A stretch of 64,000 nucleotides of DNA, taken from positions 1 through 64,000 of the forward strand of contig NZ_JALJZT010000002.1 in the NCBI RefSeq assembly GCF_024171405.1, in the 5' to 3' direction. Below the pieces are notes generated by a model that saw only the letters and a list, made by a program, of their open reading frames with translations, was not told the origin of the DNA and searched no databases. This document shows, in pieces, positions 55,307-64,000 of this stretch. Position numbers and translations under genes: made by a program. This DNA is from Qipengyuania citrea (GTDB lineage Bacteria; Pseudomonadota; Alphaproteobacteria; Sphingomonadales; Sphingomonadaceae). How positions within the stretch are numbered: the stretch's first letter is position 1; the number at the start of each line of letters is the position of its first letter.

Positions 55307-56119
55307 TCAGGAGGACGCGGTCGGCTGGGCGATCAGGACCAGGCTATCCCCCGCTCGGGATGTCGAGCCGAAGTCTTCGACCAGCGCGCATTCTCCTGCG
55401 CCAAGCCGCTGCCCATCGAGCATGATTTCGCCCGACAACGGTATCACGATCGACGGTGCCTGCGCGATTGCGGGCAGGGGGGCCGATGTGTTGCTCTGCC
55501 AATAGAAGAGCCGGAAATGGGGGCCATCGACCAACAGCCCCGCGTCGTCGTCCATCCGCGTGCTGAGATCGAGCGGGTAGGGTCCGGTGGTCGCGACCTC
55601 GACACCCTGATCCAGGTGGAGTTCGCGCGGCCGCCCATAATCGAACAGGCGGAAGGTGATGTCGCTGTTTTGCTGCACTTCGACAAGGCTGATCCCGCCG
55701 CCAATGGCGTGGACCGTGCCTGCGGGGATGTAGAAAGCGTCGCCCCGCTGAACCTCGTGCCAGACGAGCTTGTCGACGATCGTCCCGTCAAGGGCGGACT
55801 TGCGCATGTCTTCGGGAGTGATGTCCTCGCGGAACCCCACCGCAATGGAGGCGCCCGGTTCGGCATCGAGAATGACCCAGCACTCGCTCTTCCCGCCGTC
55901 TGCGAGGCCCATCGCTTCGGCTTGTTCGTCGCTGGGATGGGCCTGAACGGACAACCGTTCGCTGGTGAAGATATATTTGACCAGCAGCTGGTCTAGCTCG
56001 GGCGGAGGTTCGAACCAGACTTCGCCAATGGGCTGGTCAGAAGGGTGCGGGAAGGGGGCGGGCAGCCGCTTTACCCCCCAGACCTTGTCCACGAAGCGCG
56101 TTGGAAGCTTGCGGATCAT
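55307..56119 (-). CDS. manA: class I mannose-6-phosphate isomerase
   Basis: Zinc enzyme of about 270 residues converting fructose-6-phosphate and mannose-6-phosphate. Motifs: VQAHPSDEQAEAMG and KSECWVILDAE (metal and substrate site), YIPAGTVHAIGGGISLVE. It is the short ManA form. The ATG at 56119 overlaps the stop of manC (ATGA), so manC and manA are translationally coupled; a GTG at 56131 is an alternative start. It supplies mannose-6-phosphate for GDP-mannose. Confidence 0.9.
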   Translation of the reverse strand: MIRKLPTRFVDKVWGVKRLPAPFPHPSDQPIGEVWFEPPPELDQLLVKYIFTSERLSVQAHPSDEQAEAMGLADGGKSECWVILDAEPGASIAVGFREDITPEDMRKSALDGTIVDKLVWHEVQRGDAFYIPAGTVHAIGGGISLVEVQQNSDITFRLFDYGRPRELHLDQGVEVATTGPYPLDLSTRMDDDAGLLVDGPHFRLFYWQSNTSAPLPAIAQAPSIVIPLSGEIMLDGQRLGAGECALVEDFGSTSRAGDSLVLIAQPTASS

Positions 56120-57165
56120 TGGTTCTTGCACCGGCTCGCCTCTCCTACACGCTGGACCGCATTGCGGTTGGTCACGAGGATGTCCTCGCCGTCGACGACC
56201 ACGACGATATTGTCAGCACCGATCAGCGTTACATGCGGTCCGTCGCTGTCGATCATTGCGCCCTGCGCACCGATGATCTCTCCCGGCCCGACGATGACGT
56301 TGTCATCATCAGCGGTTTTGCGTTGGTGCAGCAGTGCGTCCCAATTGCCGATGTCCGACCATCCCATCGAGACATCGACCATGGCTGCACGATCGGTGTT
56401 TTCCATGATCGCGTAATCGACCGATTCCGGCGTGATTGCGGCGAAAAGCTCCGCGTCGGGACGAAAGTCTTCGCTTCCGGCGGCGCGGCTGTCGAAGGCC
56501 GCGGTTGCGGCTTGGGCCATAGCCGGACGATGCTTGGCGAGTTCGGACAGGAAATGGCCCGCACGAAAGGCGAAGATCCCGCCGTTCCAGGCGTAACCAC
56601 CCTCGGCGAGGAAGCCGAGCGCGGTCTCCAAGTCGGGCTTTTCGACAAAACTGTGCACATGGTGGCCTCCACCAAGCGCTTCGCCGCGGCGGATATAGCC
56701 GTAGCCGGTCTCGGGAGCGGTTGCCTCGATGCCGAAGGCCACCAGCCAATCCCGGCTCGCCAACTCGGCGGCAGCCTCGGCGGCGGCTTCGAACGCCTGG
56801 CGATCGATAATATGGTGGTCGCTGGGGCAGACGAGCATGATGTCGTCCTTGTCGAGCGCTAGTGCAGCCAGCGCAATCGCAGGCGCCGTGTTCCGTCCCA
56901 TGGGTTCGACGACGAACTGCGCATCGGGCGCGATATCTGCTGCTTGCGGCTTGGCAAACTCCAGATGTTTCTCGCCGATCACCACCAGCGGACGCGCAAA
57001 CCGGCGTCGATCCGAACAGCGCTGGAGCGTCGCCTGGTAAAGTGTCTGCTCGCCGAGGAGCGGAATAAAAGGCTTCGGCTTCGCCGAGCGGCTACGCGGC
57101 CAGAGCCGGGTGCCGCTCCCCCCGCACAGTACGACTGGTACGATAGTGGGCAAGGAGTTCTCCAT
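56116..57165 (-). CDS. manC: mannose-1-phosphate guanylyltransferase
   Basis: Nucleotidyltransferase of about 349 residues making GDP-mannose from mannose-1-phosphate and GTP. The N-terminal signature is VPVVLCGGSGTRLWPRSRS with the following PKPF lysine motif, then LVCPSDHHIIDR and GYIRRGEALGG. The C-terminal isomerase domain of bifunctional ManC proteins is absent, in line with manA being a separate downstream gene. The ATG at 57165 is preferred to a TTG at 57201. GDP-mannose can feed the exopolysaccharide or other glycans. No manB is adjacent. Confidence 0.92.
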   Translation of the reverse strand: MENSLPTIVPVVLCGGSGTRLWPRSRSAKPKPFIPLLGEQTLYQATLQRCSDRRRFARPLVVIGEKHLEFAKPQAADIAPDAQFVVEPMGRNTAPAIALAALALDKDDIMLVCPSDHHIIDRQAFEAAAEAAAELASRDWLVAFGIEATAPETGYGYIRRGEALGGGHHVHSFVEKPDLETALGFLAEGGYAWNGGIFAFRAGHFLSELAKHRPAMAQAATAAFDSRAAGSEDFRPDAELFAAITPESVDYAIMENTDRAAMVDVSMGWSDIGNWDALLHQRKTADDDNVIVGPGEIIGAQGAMIDSDGPHVTLIGADNIVVVVDGEDILVTNRNAVQRVGEASRCKNQ

Positions 57166-57252
57166 TAGTCCGTTCGGCGCGGTTCTGGCAGAAGTCGACA
57201 AGGCTTGGAAGGGGAAGCGCCCGGCGGTGTTACTTCGTAATCACCAAATGTG

Positions 57253-58320
57253 TCACTTTTCCGGAAGTTCTCTTGGTAGCTCTTGCTTGAAGAACATCGA
57301 CCAATCGGCGCGCCCGTCCGTTCTCGACTGCTTGGCCGCCTCGATCGTCGCCAGTTCCGCTTCGATGAATTCAACGCGTTCATCCCACCCGTCGTGCGAG
57401 CGCTTGCGGAAGATCCATCCCCCATGCTTGGGTCCCCAGCGTCGCATGAAAGCGATCGCCGCTTGCGGATCGTAGCCTGCGTTTTGCAGCAACCAGGGCA
57501 TCAGGCGGTCGGCATCGCGTTCGGACAGGCGGACAAGCTTCCGCTTCCAGCCGATCTCGCGGAAGGTCTGCGGATGACGAAGAATATTGTGCGCCATTTC
57601 ATGCGCAATCGCTGCGGCGAAGGCGGCTTCCTCATAGGCAAGGCCAGGGAACCGTTCGCCGACAAGCACGCGCTCGCCATCCGCGGCAGCGTTGCTTTTC
57701 GAATCTATGAGTTCGAAGCGCGTTGGGCACGCGTCCACGCCTTCGATCGTCGCGGTACGGATCGTCCCTCCGGGTATCTGCCAGGTGATGTCTAGCGCCC
57801 CCAGGGCGAGTGCGCTGTCGATTGAATCACGAAGGCCGAATACGCGCTGCCAGCGAGGATCGGTTTTCGGCCAGTCCTGCGCGATTGTCTGGCCATTGAT
57901 GGCCAGGATCGTGTTGTTGCGTTCTATTCCAGCTGCGGCCGCCGGGGACGCGGGAGCGACCGCCTGTACACCGATGTCGCCATGCAAGCCGAACAGTCGG
58001 TGCACGGCGACCGGGTCGCCATAGCTTTCCGCGTCGTGGATCAGCATGCCCGAGACCCGCACGGTTTGCGGGCAGAAATCGGCGTTGGCCGTCGCCAGGC
58101 GATAGCCGACGCGAAACAGCAGGTCTTCGCTACGTTGGAAAACTTCGAGCGGCTGCAGTTCGCGTGTCTCGGCGGAGTCCTGCTGCGCGAACGCCTGTAT
58201 CGCCGGAAGCGCCAGTGCCAGCGCCACGCCGGTAGCGGCCGCGCGCAAGCGGCTGGGCGAGGGCGCGCGTCTCACTGCAAGACGCGCGCCCTTGCTCGGA
58301 TTCTTAGGCAGTCGGGACAC
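57253..58320 (-). CDS. exported M48 metallopeptidase with PDZ domain
   Basis: Protein of 355 residues: signal peptide near residues 27-46 (AAATGVALALALPAIQAFAQ), a PDZ-like domain (about 110-190, ASPAAAAGIERNNTILAING), and an M48 domain with the zinc site H-E-x2-H in AIAHEMAHNILRHPQ and the downstream ligand Glu in ERDADRLMPWLL. Probably a periplasmic or outer-membrane quality-control protease related to BepA/LoiP. It starts with GTG and overlaps the end of the sapC gene by 17 bp. Confidence 0.85.
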   Translation of the reverse strand: MSRLPKNPSKGARLAVRRAPSPSRLRAAATGVALALALPAIQAFAQQDSAETRELQPLEVFQRSEDLLFRVGYRLATANADFCPQTVRVSGMLIHDAESYGDPVAVHRLFGLHGDIGVQAVAPASPAAAAGIERNNTILAINGQTIAQDWPKTDPRWQRVFGLRDSIDSALALGALDITWQIPGGTIRTATIEGVDACPTRFELIDSKSNAAADGERVLVGERFPGLAYEEAAFAAAIAHEMAHNILRHPQTFREIGWKRKLVRLSERDADRLMPWLLQNAGYDPQAAIAFMRRWGPKHGGWIFRKRSHDGWDERVEFIEAELATIEAAKQSRTDGRADWSMFFKQELPRELPEK

Positions 58321-59092
58321 CGGCAGTCGCGGCGTCGGGCAGCGGCACCTTGCCCTGCTGGAGCTGGCGGCCGAAGATCGTGCGCATCATGTCCATCGAG
58401 AAAATCTGTGCCCAGATCAGCGGCAGCAGGCCGTTTTCGGTCCATTTGCGCAGCTGGTCGCCGCGCAGTTCGCGCAGCTTTTCCTGATTGATCATCTGGA
58501 ACCCGCGATAGACGAACGGCTTGTCACTGCCCTGCTGGGTGATCGAGATTTCGCCTTCCATGAGAAGGTCGTGATCCTTCAGTTCCTTCATGAAGTTCTG
58601 CGTGCGCTGGCCGGCATGTTCGAACTGCTCGCAGAACTCGAGGATCTGCTTGGTGCCTTCGCTGGCTTCGCCATTTTCGAACAAGGCCTGGCCTTCTTCG
58701 AACTCGCCGATGTTCTCCGCGGTCGGATCGAAGCACAGCGACAGGTCCTCGCTGTCGGGCTTGAGCCGTGCGAGCATGAAGGGATAGCGGCGGACATAGG
58801 CGGGGATGTAGACCTGCTCGGTCACAGTGCCTTCTTCGTCCACGAAGGTGTTGACGCCGTCATTGAGGCCCATCAGCGCCAGCGGCACAGCTTCGGGGCC
58901 GGTCGAGAAGACGATCGGCATATCGCGCTGCGCCTGGACGAACTCGTCCACCGTCAGCGGCACGGCATGCTGCTTGGCGAGCCACGGTGCCTTGGTCATC
59001 GGACGCGAGCGGTAATTCGCATGGTCCTTGCTGTTGAGCGGCATCAGGTCTTTGAAGAACAGGGGCAGATTGGGCTGCGGCGCGCTGGCCAT
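58304..59092 (-). CDS. SapC family protein
   Basis: Protein of 262 residues with the SapC fold (PLFFKDLMPLNSKDHANYRS, VPLTVDEFVQAQRDMPIVFS, then RGFQMINQEKLRELRGDQLR). The name comes from a Campylobacter S-layer secretion gene, but alphaproteobacterial members have no proven function; they often sit with sugar or TonB uptake genes, which is not the case here. GGAGAG precedes the ATG at 59092. Its 3' end overlaps the start of the M48 gene. Confidence 0.88.
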   Translation of the reverse strand: MASAPQPNLPLFFKDLMPLNSKDHANYRSRPMTKAPWLAKQHAVPLTVDEFVQAQRDMPIVFSTGPEAVPLALMGLNDGVNTFVDEEGTVTEQVYIPAYVRRYPFMLARLKPDSEDLSLCFDPTAENIGEFEEGQALFENGEASEGTKQILEFCEQFEHAGQRTQNFMKELKDHDLLMEGEISITQQGSDKPFVYRGFQMINQEKLRELRGDQLRKWTENGLLPLIWAQIFSMDMMRTIFGRQLQQGKVPLPDAATAGVPTA

Positions 59093-59158
59093 GGAACTCT
59101 CCGAAATTCGATTGAATTGAGCGGCAAACCCGATGGGCAAGCACACGAAGCGGGCGCT

Positions 59159-60607
59159 TTACGGCGTTGCGGCGTGCGGTGCAAGCGGCACCAGTTTGCC
59201 CGGGTTGAGTATCCCCTGCGGATCGAGCGCCTGCTTGACCTTGCGCATCAGCGAGAGCGCCACCGGATCGCCCAATCGCCCGAGTTCATCGCGTTTCATC
59301 TGGCCAATGCCGTGTTCCGCGCTGAGCGATCCGCCGAAGTCGGTCACGCGGTCATGGACGAACGCGCTGATCGCTTTCCCGTCGCCCATTTCCCATTCGC
59401 CGCGCACGGCACCGGCGGGGGCGAGAACATGGAAGTGGATATTGCCATCGCCCAGATGGCCGAACCCGACCGCGCGGGTGCCGGGAAACCGCTTTTCCAC
59501 CTGCGGCGCCGCCGTTTCTACGAATTCGGCCATCCGTGCCACCGGAACCGAGATATCGTGCTGCATCGCCGGACCGATCGCGCGCTCCGCCGCGGAGATG
59601 CTGTCGCGTATCTGCCAGAAGGCTTCGGCCTGTGCCTCGCTGGTCGAGATCACGGCATCCTCGAGCAGGCCGTGCTCCATCGCACTCTCGAACACCTCGG
59701 CGACCAGGCTGTCGAGCTTTCCTGCGTCACCCGGGTCCGCGACCAGTTCCACCAGCGCATGCCAGGCATGCGTGCCCGCCAGGGGACTTCGCGCGGTAGG
59801 AACGTGGGCCAGGACCGATTCGAGGCAATGGCGGGGCAGCACCTCGAACCCCTCTAGCGCGTCGCTCGCGACCTTCTCGCAGTGGAGCAGCAATTCGCGC
59901 GCTGCCGAGATGCTGGGCAGGCCAACCCAGGCAACGCGGCGTTCGCCGATCTGCGGCACCAGCCGCAGGGTCGCGGCGGTTATGATCCCCAAGGTCCCTT
60001 CGGACCCGATCAGCATCTGCTTGAGATCGAAGCCGCGATTGTCCTTCTTGAGCGGGACCAGACCGGAGAAAATTTCGCCATCGGCCAGCACCGCTTCGAT
60101 TCCGAGTACCTGCGCGCGCATCGTGCCGTGGCGCAGGACCTGCGTTCCCCCGGCATTGGTCGAGATGAGGCCGCCCACGGTGGCCGAACCCTTGCCCCCA
60201 AGCGTGAGGGGAAAGCGCAAGCCTTGCTTTTCGGCGGTCTCGTGCAGCGTCTGGAGCACCACGCCTGCGTCACAGGTAATTTGCTGTGCAGCGACATCGA
60301 AATCCCGGATCGCATCCATTCGGCGCAGCGAAAGCAATACGCTCGTGCCGCTCTCGTCGGGCGTGGCGCCGCCCGACATGCCGCTGTTCCCGCCCTGCGG
60401 GACGATCGGAATTCGGTGCGCTGCGCATAATTTGACGAACTGGGCGAGTTCGTCGGTCGACGCAGGCGAGGCCAGCCCGACCGCCTTGCCGGTGTACCGT
60501 CCCCGCCAGTCGGTTAGCCAAGGTTCGACTAGTTCGGGATCGCAGGTGAACCCGCGTGGTCCCAGGATGTCGGCGGCGGCGGCGCGAAAGGTGTCGGTCA
60601 CGGTCAT
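59159..60607 (-). CDS. FAD-binding oxidoreductase, GlcD/D-lactate dehydrogenase type
   Basis: Flavoprotein of 482 residues. The FAD-binding type 4 domain (about 40-220) shows IPIVPQGGNSGMSGGATPD and GTQVLRHGTMRAQVLGIEAV; the C-terminal FAD-linked oxidase domain includes GFGHLGDGNIHFHVLAP and SLSAEHGIGQMKRDEL. The family oxidises 2-hydroxy acids such as D-lactate, glycolate or D-2-hydroxyglutarate; the last two motifs are compatible with the D-2-hydroxyglutarate group, but the substrate is not assigned. The chosen ATG (60607) begins the conserved part. Confidence 0.87.
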   Translation of the reverse strand: MTVTDTFRAAAADILGPRGFTCDPELVEPWLTDWRGRYTGKAVGLASPASTDELAQFVKLCAAHRIPIVPQGGNSGMSGGATPDESGTSVLLSLRRMDAIRDFDVAAQQITCDAGVVLQTLHETAEKQGLRFPLTLGGKGSATVGGLISTNAGGTQVLRHGTMRAQVLGIEAVLADGEIFSGLVPLKKDNRGFDLKQMLIGSEGTLGIITAATLRLVPQIGERRVAWVGLPSISAARELLLHCEKVASDALEGFEVLPRHCLESVLAHVPTARSPLAGTHAWHALVELVADPGDAGKLDSLVAEVFESAMEHGLLEDAVISTSEAQAEAFWQIRDSISAAERAIGPAMQHDISVPVARMAEFVETAAPQVEKRFPGTRAVGFGHLGDGNIHFHVLAPAGAVRGEWEMGDGKAISAFVHDRVTDFGGSLSAEHGIGQMKRDELGRLGDPVALSLMRKVKQALDPQGILNPGKLVPLAPHAATP

Positions 60608-60763
60608 CTGCCGCATCCTTGCCATAGATGGACGGGCAAATGCCACCACTTGCCAATCGGGTCAGAACAATTAAGCCCGCATTCAAGCGTGGGGGCGCAT
60701 CAGGCAACGCCATAACTTCCCGCACGTTAATCGACCTGCGGCCGAGGAGCGTTCGAACGAAGC

Positions 60764-61333
60764 ATGCCCCTGCTGTCTCCCCTTTTTGCCATGCTCGTCG
60801 CATTGGGCACGCCGTCAGGCGCGGGGGAGGGTGCGGTCGCGCACCAGGCGCAAGTGTCAGAGGGCACCCGCCTGGATAGCGAGGCGCTATCGGCACGCGG
60901 TACCATCTGGACCGGATTTACCGACAGCCGCGGCATACCGGTCGCCAACCAGGTGCGGATCGAGCGCCGCGTCATCCTGCGAATCAGCCCGCAGCCCAGC
61001 AGCATGCGGCGCAGCTTTCTGACGGAACTGCCGCGCCAGGCCCCGTCGCCGCGGCTCGTCGAACGCCCTTACGGCAGCTGCGTCGATGCGAGCGATATCA
61101 TCGGCGTATCCGACCGTGACAGCCGGCTGGTGATGTATATGCGCAACCGCCAGATCATTACCGCCGAGCTCGAGAAAAGCTGCAGCCCGCGCGATTTCTA
61201 CCTCGGTTTCTATGTCGAGCAGAATGACGATGGCAAGCTGTGCGTCGATCGCGATCGCTTGCTGTCGCGCGCCGGGGCCAAGTGTCGCATTTCCAACCTC
61301 AATCGCCTCGTGGCGGTTACCGACGACCGCTGA
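60764..61333 (+). CDS. exported protein of unknown function
   Basis: Protein of 189 residues. The N-terminus has a weak signal-peptide-like segment (LLSPLFAMLVALGTPSGAGE). The body has four Cys, in the pairs YGSCVDAS / EKSCSPRD and KLCVDRDR / GAKCRISN, which could form disulfides. No domain recognised. Convergent with nothing; 61455 (RNA helicase) follows on the same strand after 121 bp. Function unknown. Confidence 0.7.
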   Translation: MPLLSPLFAMLVALGTPSGAGEGAVAHQAQVSEGTRLDSEALSARGTIWTGFTDSRGIPVANQVRIERRVILRISPQPSSMRRSFLTELPRQAPSPRLVERPYGSCVDASDIIGVSDRDSRLVMYMRNRQIITAELEKSCSPRDFYLGFYVEQNDDGKLCVDRDRLLSRAGAKCRISNLNRLVAVTDDR

Positions 61334-61454
61334 GCAGCACTTCGCACCGTGATTTCTTGACTTTCGGCGTATTTCCAGCAAAGGGCGCGGCCAGCCGATG
61401 TTGCGGACGCGCAGCTTGTTGTCGGCCTATGTTCCAGGGACAATTTCGAACCGC

Positions 61455-62858
<1,404 letters not shown>

Positions 62859-62908
62859 CCAGCGGTTTCACCGCAGTCGAACCCTGCGACCCTGCCTGTC
62901 AGGCAGTC

Positions 62909-64000
62909 CTAGTCGTCAGCCAGTGTGACGAAGCTGTCGAGCACGCGCTTCTCGCCCGCCTTTTCGAATTCGATCGTCAGCTTGTTGCCTTCCTGGTCGG
63001 TCACGCAGCCATAGCCGAACTTGTCGTGGAACACGCGCGCTCCGATCGAAATGTCGCTGCGCGGTTGCGCGGCAAAGCTCGCCGCGCTGCGGCCGGGTTC
63101 GGCCAGGCGCTTGGGCGTCGCGTCATAGCCCGAGGATAGCGCTCGCTGCCACCCGGGGCCGCGGGCACCCGAACGATCGGGCCGGTTGGTCGAAACATGC
63201 GCGAAGGGATCGTCGGTCTCGCTCCAGTTCGCCCGCCATAGCGATGCGCCGCCGGTCATGGTGGTCTCGCTGGTGAGATATTCCTCGGGCAGATCCTCGA
63301 TGAAGCGGCTGGGGATCGAGCTGGTCCATTGGCCGTAAATGCGCCGGTTGGCGGCATGCAGGATGGTGCAGCGGCGCTTGGCCCGGGTGATCGCGACGTA
63401 TGCGAGGCGGCGCTCTTCCTCGAGACTGGCGAGGCCGCCCTCGTCGATCGCGCGCTGGCTGGGAAAGACGCCTTCTTCCCAGCCGGGCAGGAAGACATGG
63501 TCGAATTCGAGCCCCTTGGCCGCGTGCATGGTCATGATAGTGACCTTCTCGCCATCCCCGGCGCGGTCGTTGTCCATCACCAGCCCGACATGCTCGAGGA
63601 AATCGCCGAGCGTGTCGTAGTCCTCCATCGCGCGGGCGAGTTCGGTGAGGTTTTCCAGCCGCCCGGCGCTTTCGGCGCTGCGATCTTTCTGCAGCATGTC
63701 TTCATAGCCGCTTTCGGCGAGCACGCGGCGGAGCAGTTCGGACGGCGTGACCTTGTCCACCTGCTCGCGCCAATGGACGAACTGGCCGAGCAGGGCGACG
63801 AGGTTGTTCTTCGCACGCGCGGGCAATTCGTCGGTGTCGCACAGGTCGAGGCTGGCGGCGGTCAGCGGCATTTGTGTACGCCGTGCGTGGCGGCGCATGG
63901 CTTCCAGCGTCTTCGCGCCAAGCCCGCGCTTGGGCTGGTTGTAGATCCGCTCGAAAGCGAGGTCATCGGCGGGCTGGGCGATGGTGCGCAGATAGGCCAG
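62909..64000 (-). CDS. UvrD/PcrA-type DNA helicase, C-terminal part
   Basis: Partial: the gene continues past the right edge of the window, where the frame is still open (FERIYNQPKRGLGAKTLEAM is read near the edge). The visible 363 residues carry motif V KVTIMTMHAAKGLEFDHVFL and motif VI ERRLAYVAITRAKRR of the UvrD superfamily, followed by the C-terminal tail with a Tudor-like end (ISIGARVFHDKFGYGCVTDQ). UvrD/PcrA unwind DNA 3' to 5' in nucleotide excision and mismatch repair. Confidence 0.93.
   Translation of the reverse strand: MAYLRTIAQPADDLAFERIYNQPKRGLGAKTLEAMRRHARRTQMPLTAASLDLCDTDELPARAKNNLVALLGQFVHWREQVDKVTPSELLRRVLAESGYEDMLQKDRSAESAGRLENLTELARAMEDYDTLGDFLEHVGLVMDNDRAGDGEKVTIMTMHAAKGLEFDHVFLPGWEEGVFPSQRAIDEGGLASLEEERRLAYVAITRAKRRCTILHAANRRIYGQWTSSIPSRFIEDLPEEYLTSETTMTGGASLWRANWSETDDPFAHVSTNRPDRSGARGPGWQRALSSGYDATPKRLAEPGRSAASFAAQPRSDISIGARVFHDKFGYGCVTDQEGNKLTIEFEKAGEKRVLDSFVTLADD

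Overview
The window is a 64 kb piece of a GC-rich alphaproteobacterial chromosome, most likely from the order Sphingomonadales and probably the family Erythrobacteraceae. The signs are the CckA and CpdR cell-cycle phosphorelay proteins, an alphaproteobacterial SOS operator (GTTC-N7-GTTC) in front of recA, a SapC family protein, a GumC-type polysaccharide co-polymerase and dense packing with many 1-8 bp gene overlaps. The family call is inference from gene content, since no 16S rRNA or database search was available. About 56 protein genes or gene remnants and one tRNA (Val, GAC) were recognised. No insertion sequence, prophage or CRISPR array was seen.

Layout. 0-2.2 kb: a LuxR-type regulator, a FixJ-like regulator divergent from it, and an RlpA-like protein. 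2.2-3.1 kb: 911 bp without a credible gene. 3.1-12.2 kb: housekeeping genes, mostly on the minus strand (argG, a DksA/TraR zinc finger, cyclopropane fatty acid synthase, a YedY-like molybdenum oxidoreductase with its cytochrome b and a pteridine-reductase-like SDR, PhzF, MOSC, rlmN), plus a frameshifted DUF1801 gene. 12.5-18.8 kb: a small outer membrane protein, an IalB-like protein, GreA/GreB, a soluble lytic transglycosylase, dapA, an M14-type deacylase and smpB. 18.9-23.2 kb: DUF2062 protein, cckA and recA. 23.4-30 kb: a glutathione transferase, ugd followed by a frameshifted UDP-sugar epimerase, a methyltransferase and alaS. 30-35.4 kb, minus strand: a cysteine-cluster protein, a KefB/C-like antiporter, a GNAT/nitrilase fusion and icd.

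35.7-53.3 kb is the notable part: an exopolysaccharide locus of the Wzx/Wzy type. It holds an initiating polyprenyl-phosphate sugar transferase, a small acidic membrane protein, a GT2 and a GT4 glycosyltransferase, a Wzx flippase, an O-antigen-ligase/Wzy polymerase, a GumB-like export lipoprotein and a GumC-like co-polymerase/tyrosine kinase coupled to a 406-residue exported protein of unknown function. It also contains four different sulfotransferases and, on the opposite strand, a Tat-exported protein that looks like a right-handed beta-helix. The simplest reading is a sulfated, probably uronic-acid-containing exopolysaccharide. ugd with the damaged epimerase (24-26 kb) and manC-manA (55-57 kb) would supply UDP-glucuronate and GDP-mannose.

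53.4-64 kb: tRNA-Val, cpdR, an N-formylglutamate amidohydrolase, manC-manA, a PDZ-M48 protease, SapC, a GlcD-type FAD dehydrogenase, an RhlE-like RNA helicase and the C-terminal part of a UvrD/PcrA helicase cut by the window edge. Two genes (DUF1801 and the UDP-sugar epimerase) each differ from an intact frame by a single base, so either they are recent pseudogenes or the assembly has small indel errors.
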